Below the pieces are notes generated by a model. That model worked only from the letters and a program-made list of their open reading frames with translations, was not told the DNA's origin and made no database searches. Shown piece after piece: positions 35,202-46,500 of a stretch of 64,000 nucleotides of DNA (position 1 is the stretch's first letter; each line of letters starts with the position of its first letter). The stretch comes from Acheta domesticus (taxonomy: Eukaryota > Arthropoda > Insecta > Orthoptera > Gryllidae). A program made the position numbers and the translations under genes. The stretch spans positions 141,940,303 to 142,004,302 of the forward strand of contig JAHLJT010009436.1 in the NCBI GenBank assembly GCA_031308135.1, written 5' to 3'.

Positions 35202-38089
35202 ATGCAAAAGATTCGAATAATGCACCATAATGAGCAATCTCTTTCAAATAAAATTGAATTTATCGAGGCAGCATTACAATGTGATCTAAGACAAATAGTA
35301 GATGTTTTTTGCTTCACAGAACATTGGTTGTCTCAAAATGATATAAACACACTCCAAATTCCTAGCTTTTACCTTGCAGGATCGTATTGCAGAGCGAAGG
35401 AATCAAATAAGGGCCCTGCTTACGGAGGTTCGTGTATTTACATAAGAAATTGTATTGATTCTACCTTCTTGTCAGAATTCAATTTATATGCAGTTGAAAA
35501 AGTTTTTGAAACAACAGTAGTACATCTTACTACGCTCAAAATTATCTTACTTTGCATTTACAGATCTCCAACAAAGCGAGCTTCAGATTATTTCACTTTC
35601 TTGGAAAATCTAGAGATAATTCTGAACAAAATTAGTAAACTCTCTTGTAAATCCATTGTTGTATGTGGAGATTTCAATATTGATTTTCTGAGCGAATCCC
35701 ACGAAAAAGAGAAGTTTCTCAATTTACTTCATTCTTTTAATTTAGACATTACAGTGAATGTACCTACACGGAATACGCTTAAATCACAAAATGCATTAGA
35801 CCAAATTATAATTAACAAAACCACAACTACATATGAAATAATAACGAATAATCTAGGATACAGTGACCACGATGCACAAATTCTTACAATTACTAAGAAC
35901 ATAAACACTGACACAATAAATAATACACGCATGTGCAGAGCATTCACTAAAGTTAATATAAAATTATTTACGGACTACTTGATGAAGGAATCATGGGACG
36001 AAGTTTACAACGCTGTTGACACAAATGAAAAATATAATTTATTTTTCCCCAAGCTTTCAATTCATTTTAACGCGTGCTTTCCTCTTAAAAAGAGAAAATT
36101 AAACATTTCAAGCAGAAGTAATACTTGGATCACACAAGGAATTAGAACATCGTGTAAAAACAAACGTACGCTTTACTTTATTTCTAAACATCATAACGTA
36201 TCACCCGGTTTCCATATATACTTCCGAGAATATAAAAGAATTTTAAGAAAAGTAATAGTTCAGGCAAAAATAATGAAAAATAGTCAGGACATTTTGAGCG
36301 CTAGTAACAAAACTAAAGCAATGTGGGATATCGTAAAAAATACAACCACATCATCTCGATACCTTGTAGAGAATGTTATTTTAAAGGATAATGAAAGAGA
36401 AACGAGTAATCCGAAAAAGTTGCCAATCTCTTCAACAAACACTTTTCCAGAATTGTGTCTGATCTCACGAAGGGACTAAAATCACAAAATTCAACATTTT
36501 ACACTTCCCAAAAATTTTCAGATACGATGTTTATTCCCGAAACTTCTCCCAACGAAATCCTCAGAATAGTCAGTAAACTAAAAAATAAATATTCATCTGG
36601 TTTAGATGAATTTCCGGATTGTTTATTAAAAACGTGTGCACCTGCCTTTATACATCCGTTAATTCGCATTTTCAATGCTTCTTTATGTACAGGAATTTTT
36701 CCAGATATTTTCAAAAGAGCAAAAATTAAGCCACTTTTTAAAAAAGGGAACAAAAATGATATTCAAAATTACCGGCCAATTTCTCTTTTGTCAGTTTTCT
36801 CAAAAATATTAGAAAGGCTTTTCTACTTACGAATGGAAACATTTCTCAGGAAAAACAGAGCGTTTTCAGACTCACAACACGGTTTTAGAAAATCAAAATC
36901 TACGGAAACTGCCATTTTTTCTTTTCTCAAAGATGTTGCTTTATCAATAGACCAAAATGAAGTACCCATTGGAATATTCTTAGATCTCTCGAAAGCTTTT
37001 GACGTTATTGACCATAAGATCTTGCTCCCAAAATTACCTTCGTATGGAATTCGTGGTATTACCCTAGATTGGATAACTTCTTACCTTAAACATCGGACTC
37101 AAAGAGTAGAAATACCATACTGGCAGGAAAGGACATTACATACTTATATTTCCAATTCTTTGCCAATTGTGCATAGGGTCCCGCAAGGTTCGATCTTAGG
37201 TCCTATTCTCTTTCTGTTATATGTAAACGATATGCCCTCGTCTATTAAAAATGGAAGAACGGTTCTGTTTGCTGATGACACGAATGTTCTTCGCAAAAAA
37301 GAAACAGTAAATAGTACAATTTCAGAAGTTTCAAATTGGTTTAATAATAACAAATTAATTGTTAACGAAAGAAAAACTGTTTCAATGCATTTTTGCATCT
37401 CAAATCGGAAATCACATGTTACATTGAAAATGAACAATATGCAGTTAGCTGATGTTGAGGCAACAAAATTTTTAGGTCTTTCAATTCAATCAAACCTCAA
37501 ATGGAATGTACATATAACAGAATTAAACACTAAATTAAGTTCATTATGCTATGCATTCAGAATTCTTTCAAATTCTGTCAGCCTTCATGCAGCTCGTTGC
37601 GTTTATTTTGCAAATGTGCATTCCCGCCTGAGATATGGCATAATATTCTGGGGAAGCTCATCCTGTAGTATTCAGACCTTCAGATTGCAAAAGAAAATTA
37701 TTCGAATAATGAAAAAATGCCTTCCACGTGATTCCTGCAAGCCTCTTTTCATTGAGCTGGGAATACTACCATTGCCTTGTCTATTTATTTACGAATCTGT
37801 AATATTTGTCAAAAATGACCTACTTAACGGAGGGAACATATTTTCATGCAATATTGATATTTATAATTACAACACACGCCGTAGAAATCACGTGCATCAA
37901 GTGTCAGTATCAACAGCTCAGTACAAGAAATCAACATACAATACATGTACGTTACTTTACAACGCATTGCCAGATGACATAAAACAATTAAAGTCGGTAC
38001 ACAAATTTAAGTTAAAAGTAAAATATTTTCTGCTGCAAAACTGTTTCTATACAATTAGAGACTATACTGATCGTGAAAAAGAAAAATAA
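35202..38089 (+). pseudogene. CR1 ORF2, endonuclease-reverse transcriptase (one frameshift)
   Basis: It starts 44 nt after ORF1. The APE-type endonuclease shows HHNEQSLSNK, FTEHWL, GGSCIYIRN, CGDFNID and YSDHDA, carrying the usual Asn, Glu, Asp/Asn and Asp-His residues. The reverse transcriptase has FKKGNKNDIQNYRPISLLS, QHGFRKSKSTETA, LDLSKAFDVIDH, VPQGSILGP and the catalytic FADDT. The C-terminal region has YGIIFWGSS and TLLYNALPDDIK. One indel in an A-run near 36,414-36,418 splits it between endonuclease and RT, leaving open frames of 425 and 544 codons. Target-primed reverse transcription is the known role of the intact family protein. Confidence 0.85.
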
Positions 38090-38560
38090 TGTAACAAAAC
38101 AAAGATATATAATGAATTAGTTTATGTTTGCATTGTATACATTTAAAAAAATATTTAATACGCATGTAACAAGTAATGTACTTCAGCTTCCGGGTCAATG
38201 ACCCCCATCTCGATCAGGTTTTTGTCCAGTTTCCCTGATCCATTGAGCAAATGCTGAGATGGCCCCATGTTTTGCTTCTGGACGTAAATGTAGCTTCACT
38301 GTGCGCACGTTTTGTTGAGCACTCCTTTTGCTTGTAGTTCATTTACAGTTGAAATTGATTTTCTATAACTCGGGAAAAAACATTTTTCAAATATCTTTAT
38401 TTTTCTAAAATAATTATTTTCTAAATTCATTTTTTCGTGTTTTTTTTAAATAAAATTTCTGGCCCTCAAGAAAATGTGCGCAGATAAATTTCTTTCCCCA
38501 CACGTCATATACAGTTTTTTCTGTTTTTTTTTTTGACAAATAAATAAATAAATAAATAAT
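38090..38560 (+). other. CR1 3' UTR and (AAAT)n tail
   Basis: The last 200 bp (from GTTGAAATTGATTTTC) match the fragment at 52,541-52,748, which shows this is the mobile 3' end. It ends TTTTTTGACAAATAAATAAA, with five AAAT-type units. Confidence 0.75.
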
Positions 38561-38832
38561 GTTTCCGTTCTACCAATAGGAAACCGAAAAATTAAGAAAA
38601 TGACAAAAAAGTGTGCTTTTGGCGGTGATAGATGGCAGTTGGCAAGAAAGAGTATGTGGCAATTCCGAATAGCTAGCGGAGATCCAAGGAAATAGAAAAC
38701 TTATACGGGAAAGTCTGTGCCATTCTGTGACATCACTAGTTCTTATTAGCGTGAGGTAGATCATAAATAGACGTGTTCAATGACGTAACACATGTTATTG
38801 TTATAATAGTATTTTGTGTACAACATTATACT

Positions 38833-39026
38833 TTCTGACATGTGATTTTAAATTAAATGCAGATTTCCTGTAGCAATCCTTGCCACTGTTGCCTTTCGGG
38901 AAGGTTGCATTCGCGGTGCCGGCACTTGTCGGGGAGAGGCCGCAAAGGCCACCTTCAGAAAAAGTGGCAATAGCGACGGCTGCTACAGCAAAAATTGCAG
39001 GTTTCTTTTAAAATCTCATGTCAGAA
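38833..39026. mobile_element. Imperfect foldback element
   Basis: TTCTGACATGTGATTTTAA at the left pairs with an inverted TTCTGACATGAGATTTTAA at the right. The arms stay alignable for about 60 bp, through CTGTAGCA and TTGCC blocks. The centre is GC-rich. Confidence 0.55.
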
Positions 39027-39280
39027 TGAATAATTTTATACACAAAAATAATATCAAAATATTAACATATGTTACATCATTGCATTCCTCTTTTTATGAT
39101 TTACCTATTGCTAGTAAGAAAAATATATGCTTCGATTTTAAAAAATCAAAGTTGATTTAATTTCTCCAAAACTAAAAATATTTCAACAATATCTCTACAG
39201 CATTTCACTTGCCCCATGACTCCACATTGTTGAGCGAAAACTGTATTGTAACGTTTGCGGTGGTGAATTAAAAACACAGA

Positions 39281-39286
39281 TTTATT
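39281..39286 (-). terminator. LTR polyadenylation signal AATAAA
   Basis: AATAAA on the minus strand, about 35 bp before the end of the LTR and downstream of its TATA motif. Confidence 0.55.
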
Positions 39287-39503
39287 TTAACAAAGATGTT
39301 TATTTATGTTACACTATTACACTAAAATACTTGATTTATTTACAGGTTGGCTTCACAGTCCTTGTGTTCTTGACTTGGTTATTTATTTATACACGGCACA
39401 GTCCTCTTGATTATTTATTTTCACTGTTCACTTCTCATGCACTGCTGCACAGACCGATGCACTCACCGCTGTCCGATGCACTGATTACAGTCCACTGCGC
39501 TGA

Positions 39504-39661
39504 CCTCAATTCACGGCTCCGACCACAGTTCACGGCGCCGACCACAGTTCACGGCGCCGACCTCAGTTCACGGCGCCGACTTCAGTTCACGGTGCCGACC
39601 ACAGTTCACGGCGCTGACCACAGTTCATGGTGCCGACCACAGTTCACAGCGCAGACCACAA
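39504..39661. repeat. 19-bp tandem repeat inside the LTR
   Basis: About eight units of CGACCACAGTTCACGGCGC with substitutions, mainly at ACCACAG/ACCTCAG and GCGC/GTGC. It creates a spurious 134-codon open frame on the plus strand. Confidence 0.85.
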
Positions 39662-39765
39662 TCCAGTACACTGCCGTCCACAGCGATGCACACACACAAA
39701 CTTCACAGCTCGGCTTCCTGACTAGACCTGACTGACTGACTGACTCCGGCCGCCGACAGCGGCGC

Positions 39766-39772
39766 ATTTATA
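39766..39772 (-). promoter_or_regulatory. LTR TATA box
   Basis: TATAAAT on the minus strand in a GC-rich setting (GGCCAGGTATAAATGCGCC). It is followed by an array of TCAG-containing GTCAGTCAG units, which could hold the initiator. Confidence 0.55.
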
Positions 39773-39990
39773 CCTGGCCGGCGCCCGCCTGGACCCTTCC
39801 GGAACTCGCGGCACACTTCTTGGCTACCCGCGAATACCCCGGAATCGTCCAGTTCGGGGGGGCGGCGGCAGATGATGCAATCCGCGCAGCGGATTCCGGC
39901 AGATGACGCAATATTCGTTACAGTATTTTGATATCGGAAACGGTTTAGGAGTTATGGGGGTGGCCCATAGTTGGTGAGACTCCTTGTAGT

Positions 39991-42239
39991 ATATCACCAG
40001 TTGGATTATGTAATGGAGTCTCGAAACCTATGCTCTCAAATTCAAATCCCAGTTCGGAGAGTGATTTTACGGGTGCTAAACACTCCCAAAACGACGCTTT
40101 TGGATAAATGCCGCGATTCTTAATTAAGAGATGAGACGTCATTGGCCGCGACAATATATATGCAATCCAGTTGAAATTGCGAAATTTTCGCTCGAGTTTC
40201 ACTTGAATTTTATATTGCGTAATTGTTATAAAGAAATCAAGAAAGTATGTCCACCACTAGTTTTTCAATTTAGAGGGGGACAATATTACACAACTACAAA
40301 TCCACAGTCACACGAACAGTTCTCGAATGAAACATAGATTTGCTCGAAATAATCAAATTACGGAAAAATATAAATATTCTGAAAAAATGTTAACTGTAAA
40401 ATTGAAAGATCAAAAGTTGAGGAATAGATTTCATTAAAAAATATGGTTTCAATTTTCGTGGTGTAGGTCAGGATCACAAAAAATCAAATCAAATTTTCGA
40501 TTTCGAGAGGATTTACTAATAATCACATAACTCACACATAACTCATAATTGCAAAAACATATAATTAAAATTTATCTAACAATTAAAAATATTGGAGTAA
40601 ATTTTGAGAAAATTTTTAAGATGTCGTACGGGCTTTGCGTGAAGTCACACCCAAAATTATGTTATCAGTATCAAATTCGGCACCGAACGAGTTATGTTAT
40701 GCATTTTCGCCAAAATGTCGACATGAATATTTTGGATAATTATTTCCTTTTTATTTTATTTTTAGCCGTTCTCTATCCGGTGTTTCAGTCAAATGGTAGA
40801 GAACGCAGGATTCTAGTCGTTCAATCATTCTGAACGTAATCATCCTAACAATGGTTATTATTAGTTTAAATGATAGTATTAATGTTTGCATTTTTGAGAC
40901 TCGGGGCGCATTGAAATAACACAATAGATTAATGAAATTGTGGATGTTATTACTATTATAAGTAGTAGCTTCGCTGTTAAAATGACTGGTTCTTTCATAT
41001 GCTCAGAGAATTTGTGAGTTCTCATAGGATGACCTTCTTGGCTTTTACGTATTTAAGAAACATTTGTAAGAACTTAAGTTTCCATGATTTTGACTCGCTA
41101 AGCAATCGACTTGAGTTCTGAAGATAGTTTCAAATACCATTCTGGTGTCAGGGTTGCATGGAAAAAGAGTGCCGCTCAATGCACGTTGCATTTGGAAAAC
41201 GGCTTGAAGGGTAGATTTGTGAGGGAACTGCGAAAAGATTGACTTTCAAAGAAGTGGGAGTTGATGACATGCTAATTTCTTATAAACAATTACATATCTC
41301 GAAAACGAAAGGCGATAGGGCCGATCGGATTGCGGAATTTTTGGATCTCGTTTAAAGGCAGTTTAGAAAAGAAAATAACAATTTGGTAAGCGATGCAAAA
41401 TTATTACTGAATACCTAGTTTAATGGTTACAAAATCGTAATTTTCGTAAACACTGATATTTGAACACTATTACTTCGCCAAAACTTCCCACTCCCAATTA
41501 TTTTTCCGATCCTGGAGCCGCCTTCGCACACTTCATTTCTTCGCCTCGGATCCGTAATATTCGTTCACATACTTAAGTTGTTTTGCGTTAAAAGAGGGAA
41601 TGCGATTTAATTGATATTTTTGCAAGTAAACCAGAATTTTAAAAATTCAAAATTTATTTTTCCAATCCACAAATTCTATTCCATGTGCTGAATTTTTTAT
41701 GTTGTAATGTATGATATTATCTTTATTGATATATTTCTTGTAGACGATCGAATGGCTTGCATCAAAAAGCGATGGAGACTAACCCCGCCCCCCTGTGCTT
41801 TCTACGCCAATACTCTGAATCCTTCAGATAAACACGCATATCATAGGGAACATTCATACTAGAGATCACGATTGCAGGAAATGTAGCCTATCTTCTAGCT
41901 TCTCAGTCGTTGGCAATTGGTTGAGAATGTTCTTTTGTAATAGTTAACTGTGAAAGAACCAGATAGCGTTATCCTCTGTACAGTGTGCCAGAATGCGCAG
42001 GAAGTCTGGGACTTCTGAATTTGGCCGTTACCCATTTTACGTGTAGCCAACTGTACAGTATCAACTAATCGTCTTAACTATAATTCCTTTGCGCACTGAA
42101 TGATTGGTTTGTGTTTCGGATGTGTCAACTGCTAAGATCATTAGTCCCATCATTGTAGTGTAAGCTTTTATCGCGAGAGGTGACAGTGATTTTCCCCCGA
42201 TGGAAGGCAAAATCTGGAGCCGACTTACATGTCGACTTG
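39991..42239. other. Non-coding stretch, no element ends recognised
   Basis: Short open frames only. The region near 41,280-41,480 (CATATCTCGAAAACGAAAGG) has the look of old repeats but was not matched to another place in the window. Confidence 0.35.
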
Positions 42240-42399
42240 CAGAAGTTTCCTCAACCAGATATCTCCCACCAGCCAGGCACCGCCCCAGGCAAGACAACCA
42301 CTAAGCTCCCGACTGGTCTCCCGATATGTGTAGTAGTGTAGTGCATGTTAGTGTAAGTATGTGCAAATAAAAGGTGAGTATAAGACAAGGAAGAGAAAG
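42240..42399 (-). mobile_element. SINE tail fragment
   Basis: TCAACCAGATATCTCCCACC, a GCACCGCCCCAGGCAAGAC block and GTTAGTGTAAG match the distal part of the SINE-like repeat at 1.24-1.37 kb. Confidence 0.5.
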
Positions 42400-43200
42400 A
42401 AGTGGTGCTTCAGAATGGCACAGACATTCTAATACCAGTTAGTTTTCTAATTTCATTTGTCTGGCCTAGCTTTTCCGTCTTGTCCCATCCTCTTGCCAGC
42501 TGCCATCTATCTCTGCCACAATAACCTTTATTAATTTTTTCTCATTGTTTTGGTTACCTAATGGTAGAACTGAAATATTACTTTAAGAATGTTACAGAAG
42601 AGTAAAATCCCGTCCTAAAAGGAAATTTTCGTTGAAAAATCTGAAGCAATTTTGTAGAACAGGACGTTTAAACGTTAGTGTAAATGCGTAATTTGAAGAT
42701 CTTTTTCACAGAAAAGTTTAAGATTTCGAAAAATTTCAATGGTAGTCATTTTGAGCACATCCACTCACAGATGCAATAAATGTACACAAATCGCTGGAAA
42801 TGTGCGTATTAATGGCACGGAGATATTTCAAAAAATACATTTGCGTAATTTTAAAAGAATACAGCAAAATGACTTTTATATCATCTTAAATAGTGAATTT
42901 AGCACTATACGTACAAAAAGTTTGAAGAAAAAATTGCAGCTGTTTTTGAAAAAATGGCGTTTGAGCGTTTATAATAATCCAGATATTTCAGTTCATTTTC
43001 ACAGAAAACATTTGAGTGTTTGAGAAACTTTGTAAGACATCATTTGAAGCATATGCAACCATAAGTGTAATAGTGTATACAAGTCGCCAGTGATGAAAAC
43101 TAACGACGTGAGAGAGATGTCAAAAAATTACAATTCTGTAATTTTTGAAGAAACAAACGAATAGAGCAAACATGCGTTCATTGAGCACATTAAGGCACAG
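42400..43200 (+). mobile_element. HINE-like copy, truncated
   Basis: It begins AGTGGTGCTTCAGAATGGC and proceeds through CAGCTGCCATCTATCTC and the interior blocks (ATCGCTGG, CACTCACAG). It stops near a short tandem duplication, before the octamer array. The palindromic end is absent. Confidence 0.6.
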
Positions 43201-43278
43201 TACATTGAGCACTATGTCTACTGTAACCTTTTCCCTTAAAGTACATTGAGTACTATGCCTACTGTAAACTTTGTCCTT
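43199..43278. repeat. 40-bp tandem duplication
   Basis: AGTACATTGAGCACTATGTC and, 40 bp on, AGTACATTGAGTACTATGCC, each followed by TACTGTAA and a C/T-rich end. Confidence 0.65.
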
Positions 43279-44270
43279 ACCTCAAGAGTGGCGGCGGTGC
43301 CCGGCTGTCGTCGGTAGTGAGAACTCGCCTGCGTGGCGATATGTATAAATCCGGCAAGGATTCAAGAGGCATGCATACATGGGTTTCCGGGACTTTCCAC
43401 CCATTAAAATCTATCTGAGTTTATTATAAGTTTAATTTGACTTGAAAATCCCACCCTGGCAATTATCCCCTCAACAAATGTTAACTACGCCTACTGCGCC
43501 CTTGTAACTAAATTACACTTTCAGTTCTCTCCCTCTCTCTATATAACTCTCTCTCTCATTCCTCCCTCACACTGCCTCCCTCGCACTTTTCGCTGGTTGG
43601 TGGAGGGCTCCAGAAAAGTGGTGGGAAATCGGATGATTCCCGCGCAGTCCCAGTCGATCGGCTGACCTTCGCATCTCAGGACACGGGTATCACGTGCGCC
43701 TCCCTTAGCGATGTTCCCGGGGAGATGTGTGTCTTCCAAAGTCTCGTCCAATTGCGGCGACCGTTCTCAGGACTCACTACACTGATGATCGGTCATCTTG
43801 TCGAGCAAGAGCTCGGCGGAGTTTTTTATGATCTTGATGAAACATCTTGCCGAACTCGGTGGTAAAAGGTGCTGGCAAACCGTACACCTGCGGTATACCA
43901 TAAGGAGCTGAAGTAGCGGCTTGGCGAATACACTGTTCGAGAACGAAGCGGCACGGCGAACAATTATTTAAATAAGCAGAAGCGGCCCGGCGAACAAATA
44001 TTCAAATAAGAAAAGGTGTCCCGGCGGCAAGTAAGAAGACCAAGAATGGCGTTTTCGGTTATTTATGTAATTTCTGCGGCCCCCTTCTCCCGCTGATGAC
44101 GCGGTGCCTCCCGCCAATCACGATCCGTTCGCAGATTCCGTGACTTGTGAGTAGTTTGATTACTGGCGCCACGTTGTGACGGTCTCCTGAAAAGGGTCTG
44201 CGGTACGGTACTACGGCCGTCGTCCGCCCGCATACGTCACGACGCACCCTTTTCTTCGAGACGCTCAGAA
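43279..44270 (-). other. GC-rich segment, possible LTR-element remnant
   Basis: It differs sharply in base composition from both flanks. On the minus strand, three spaced copies of a (T/A)TTCGCC(G/A)(G/T/A)GCCGCT motif occur between 43,915 and 44,000, and GTGGCGCCAGTAATC (near 44,165) resembles a primer-binding site. Short open frames have no family resemblance. Clear TG...CA ends and a target duplication were not found, so the class stays open. Confidence 0.3.
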
Positions 44271-44809
44271 TATGCCGAGGTCCGGAAGCCGCTCACACCT
44301 ACACCGATTAAGGGACCGAGAACGCAGAAATTGCCCACTATACTTTTCACCGTTACGCGTTTTCCAATATTTCAAAATTAAAAACGTGTCGCCGATAAAG
44401 GAAGTGAAGTTTGCAAAACATCTGAAAATGTAATGTTTTTCTTGTTTTCCCGCGGAAAAAAGATGTTCATTTACATAGAAACTTCTCAAATCTTGGGATA
44501 TCTCAAACAATGTGTGAAGCCTCTTCCTCTTATTCTTTTTAGATTTCTTCTTCTATGTTAGGGGACCATTTCCAGGCGAATGTGAACTTTCAAAATCCTC
44601 TTAATTTGCTTTTGAACCCATTACTCATTGTAAACGTGACCGATCACAGGACGACATGCCTAGGCCGAGACTCCAATACTTGGAAATCGCCGCTGCCGTG
44701 GTCCCTTGAATCAGCCCATTGCGAGCGAGAATAGGATGCTCGAGGACACGGTACTGGAGGCTGAAATGCTGAAGCGAGTACGACCGAGCAAATGCACGCC
44801 TTGCAGATC
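44271..44809. other. Unassigned stretch
   Basis: Weak inverted AGGGACC motifs near 44,310 and 44,700 hint at a small element, but the arms do not extend convincingly. Confidence 0.25.
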
Positions 44810-46251
44810 TCTACCACATACTCTAGTCAGCTGCCATCTTAATGTACTTTTTTTGGTAATCTCAATTTTTTGGTTTCCTAATAGTAGAACTGAAGTATTA
44901 CTTTACAAATATTATACAAAAGTAAAACCTCGTTCAATAAAGAATTTTTCGTTGAAATATTTGGAGCCGTTTTTGAGATAATTGCGTTTAACCGTTACTG
45001 CAAATGCGAAATTTAAAGCTCTTTTTCACTGAAATATTTTTACTTTTCAAAAAACTTTATTGGAAGTCCTTTGAAGCACTTAAACTCATAAACGCAATAA
45101 TGTTTAGAAATCGTTGGGTAAGTGCGTATTAACGACATGAGAGATATTAAAAATATATTTGTGTAATAAAAAACAAAGGAAAACAGCAAAATTAATTTTG
45201 TCATCTTAAACAGTGCAATCAGCACTATCCCCACGAAAATTTTTAAGAGAAAAATTGGAAGCGTATTCCAGAAAATGGAGTTTGAATGTTTGTGAAAATG
45301 CATCTCATTTTCACATAAAACGTTTCATTTTTTGAGAAACTTTGAGACATCATTTAAAGTATATGTATTCATAAATGCAATAATGTGAAAAATTCCCGAT
45401 AATGTAATTAATGATGTAAAAGATATATCAAAAAAGCACATTTTTGTAATTTTTAAAAAACACAAAGGAATAGAACAAAATGTCGTTTACGTCATCTAAT
45501 AGAGTACATTTAACACTATTCCTACTCAAATTTTAAAGAAAAAATCTAAATCATTTTCGTTTTTATTATTTTTTATTTTTGTTTTTATTATTTTTTAATA
45601 CTGTACATATTTTATGAAATATTGCACGAAAACTACTAAAATTTTCAAAAAATATACATGCCCTTAATGAAAGAACTAACTATGGAGAAAAAATTTTTCT
45701 GGAAAGAATAATATCTATCTTCAATTTTGTAGTAGTAGAAATAAGCCAAAAATATTTGAAGCATTTGAAATTTTCAATAATTCAGTGTTAACAGGGAAAA
45801 ACGGACATCTTTATAAGTGTGTTTTACTCTACTCTTTAAAAAAATTTAAAGAAAAAAATTGAAGCCATTTTTGATATAATTTAGAAAATGTCTTAAAAGC
45901 ACCCCAAGTTTTAAGAAGTACCCCAAAGTAAAGTACCCCAAATTTTAAAGAATGTTTTTCAAAATCTCAAAGCTTCTACTCGAATTAGATGGACAGGGAT
46001 TTCTTCAATTTGAAAAAAATCCTACGTATCCTGAAGTATCCTACGTACGGTTTAGGCGCTAGTGGTGTTCACAGACGGACAGGCCAATAGACGGTCAGTT
46101 AGACGGAAGAACGTTTTAAAAAAAACACTTTTTCGGTATCAGGGGACCTCAAAATGTGTATTTCCGTTGAAATGTCGAAATCGATATTTCGCAGCATTAC
46201 ATAAAATTGCCTGTACTCCGTGTATACGTACGTATACGAGAAAATAAAAAC
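44810..46251 (+). mobile_element. HINE-like element lacking the extreme CTAGT end
   Basis: It starts within the CCACATACTCT..CAGCTGCCATCT block and runs through TTTCCTAATAGTAGAAC and the interior. A single GACGGACAGG unit stands for the octamer array. It ends TATACGTACGTATACGAGAA. Confidence 0.65.
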
Positions 46252-46312
46252 ACTTTTTCGGTATGGGTTTTCGATGTCCGTGGCCTATTTGTAACGGTAT
46301 TACTTCGGCTTC

Positions 46313-46500
46313 GTCTACTTTTAATCGGAGAAATTACGTAAAACTACCGATAAGAGATCGCTAGATTTCTCCTCCAGACAGCGCTGAACTCAACCTAGCT
46401 TTCTAGCCAGAGTCGGAAATCTTGCTACCATGGGAACTCGAACCGCAGGACCTTCCGGTGAGAGACACTGGTGACTACAAACGATGCCCTGAGTCACCTA
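46313..46500 (-). mobile_element. tRNA-derived SINE fragment
   Basis: On the minus strand a B box GGTTCGAGTTCC (near 46,432-46,444) follows a possible A-box region (GTGACTCAGGGCATCG). The body (TCTCCTCCAGACAGCG, ACTACCGAT) matches 1.46-1.58 kb. The distal tail is missing. Confidence 0.6.

Larger units (their letters stand above)
33333..38560 (+). mobile_element. CR1-clade LINE, near full length
   Basis: It has a 5' UTR of about 0.7 kb, ORF1 with an SGNH esterase-like domain, ORF2 with APE endonuclease and reverse transcriptase, a 3' UTR of about 0.4 kb and an (AAAT)n tail. An esterase domain in ORF1 is a known trait of CR1-like elements. Its borders are fixed by the interrupted HINE-like copy. 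Target duplication is at most a few bases (AAT/TAAT), also typical of CR1. Only three reading-frame lesions are visible, so the insertion is fairly young. Truncated copies of its 3' end lie at 26.3, 27.6 and 52.5 kb. Confidence 0.8.
31814..38740 (-). mobile_element. HINE-like copy split by the CR1 LINE
   Basis: The 5' part (31,814-33,332) starts TTTTTACTTTCCCGTATAC and includes the CAGTCCGTCTGTGAAC block. The 3' part (38,561-38,740) starts GTTTCCGTTCTACC and ends GTGCCATTCTGTG then ATCACTAGT. Comparison with the uninterrupted copy at 27.6 kb shows TCTAAAATTAAT should be followed directly by GTTTC, so the LINE sits exactly between them. Family reading direction is left to right. Confidence 0.75.
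39247..39922 (-). mobile_element. Solo LTR of an LTR retrotransposon
   Basis: It starts TGTAACG and ends CGTTACA, with GTAT directly repeated on both sides (39,243-39,246 and 39,923-39,926). On the minus strand, promoter-like GGTATAAATGCGCC lies about 155 bp from the start and AATAAA lies near the far end, as expected for U3-R-U5. No internal coding region or primer-binding site adjoins it, so it is a solo LTR left by recombination. A 4-bp duplication fits Gypsy-type integrases better than BEL/Pao, but the superfamily is not proven. Confidence 0.75.
39145..39990. repeat. ACAGGGAGTCCC-type repeat split by the solo LTR
   Basis: 39,145-39,246 and 39,923-39,990 together match the inverse of 31,645-31,800 (AAATATTTCAACAATATC, GATATCGGAAACGG, GTTGGTGAGACTCC). 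The LTR lies between the two halves. Confidence 0.55.

Noticed and set aside
39331..39735. 134-codon plus-strand frame with repeated HGADHSS-like units
   Set aside because: It is a translation of the 19-bp tandem array inside the minus-strand solo LTR.
44307..44705. Small transposon with AAGGGACC inverted ends
   Set aside because: The match is good for only 7-8 bp, beyond which the arms diverge, and no target duplication was found.
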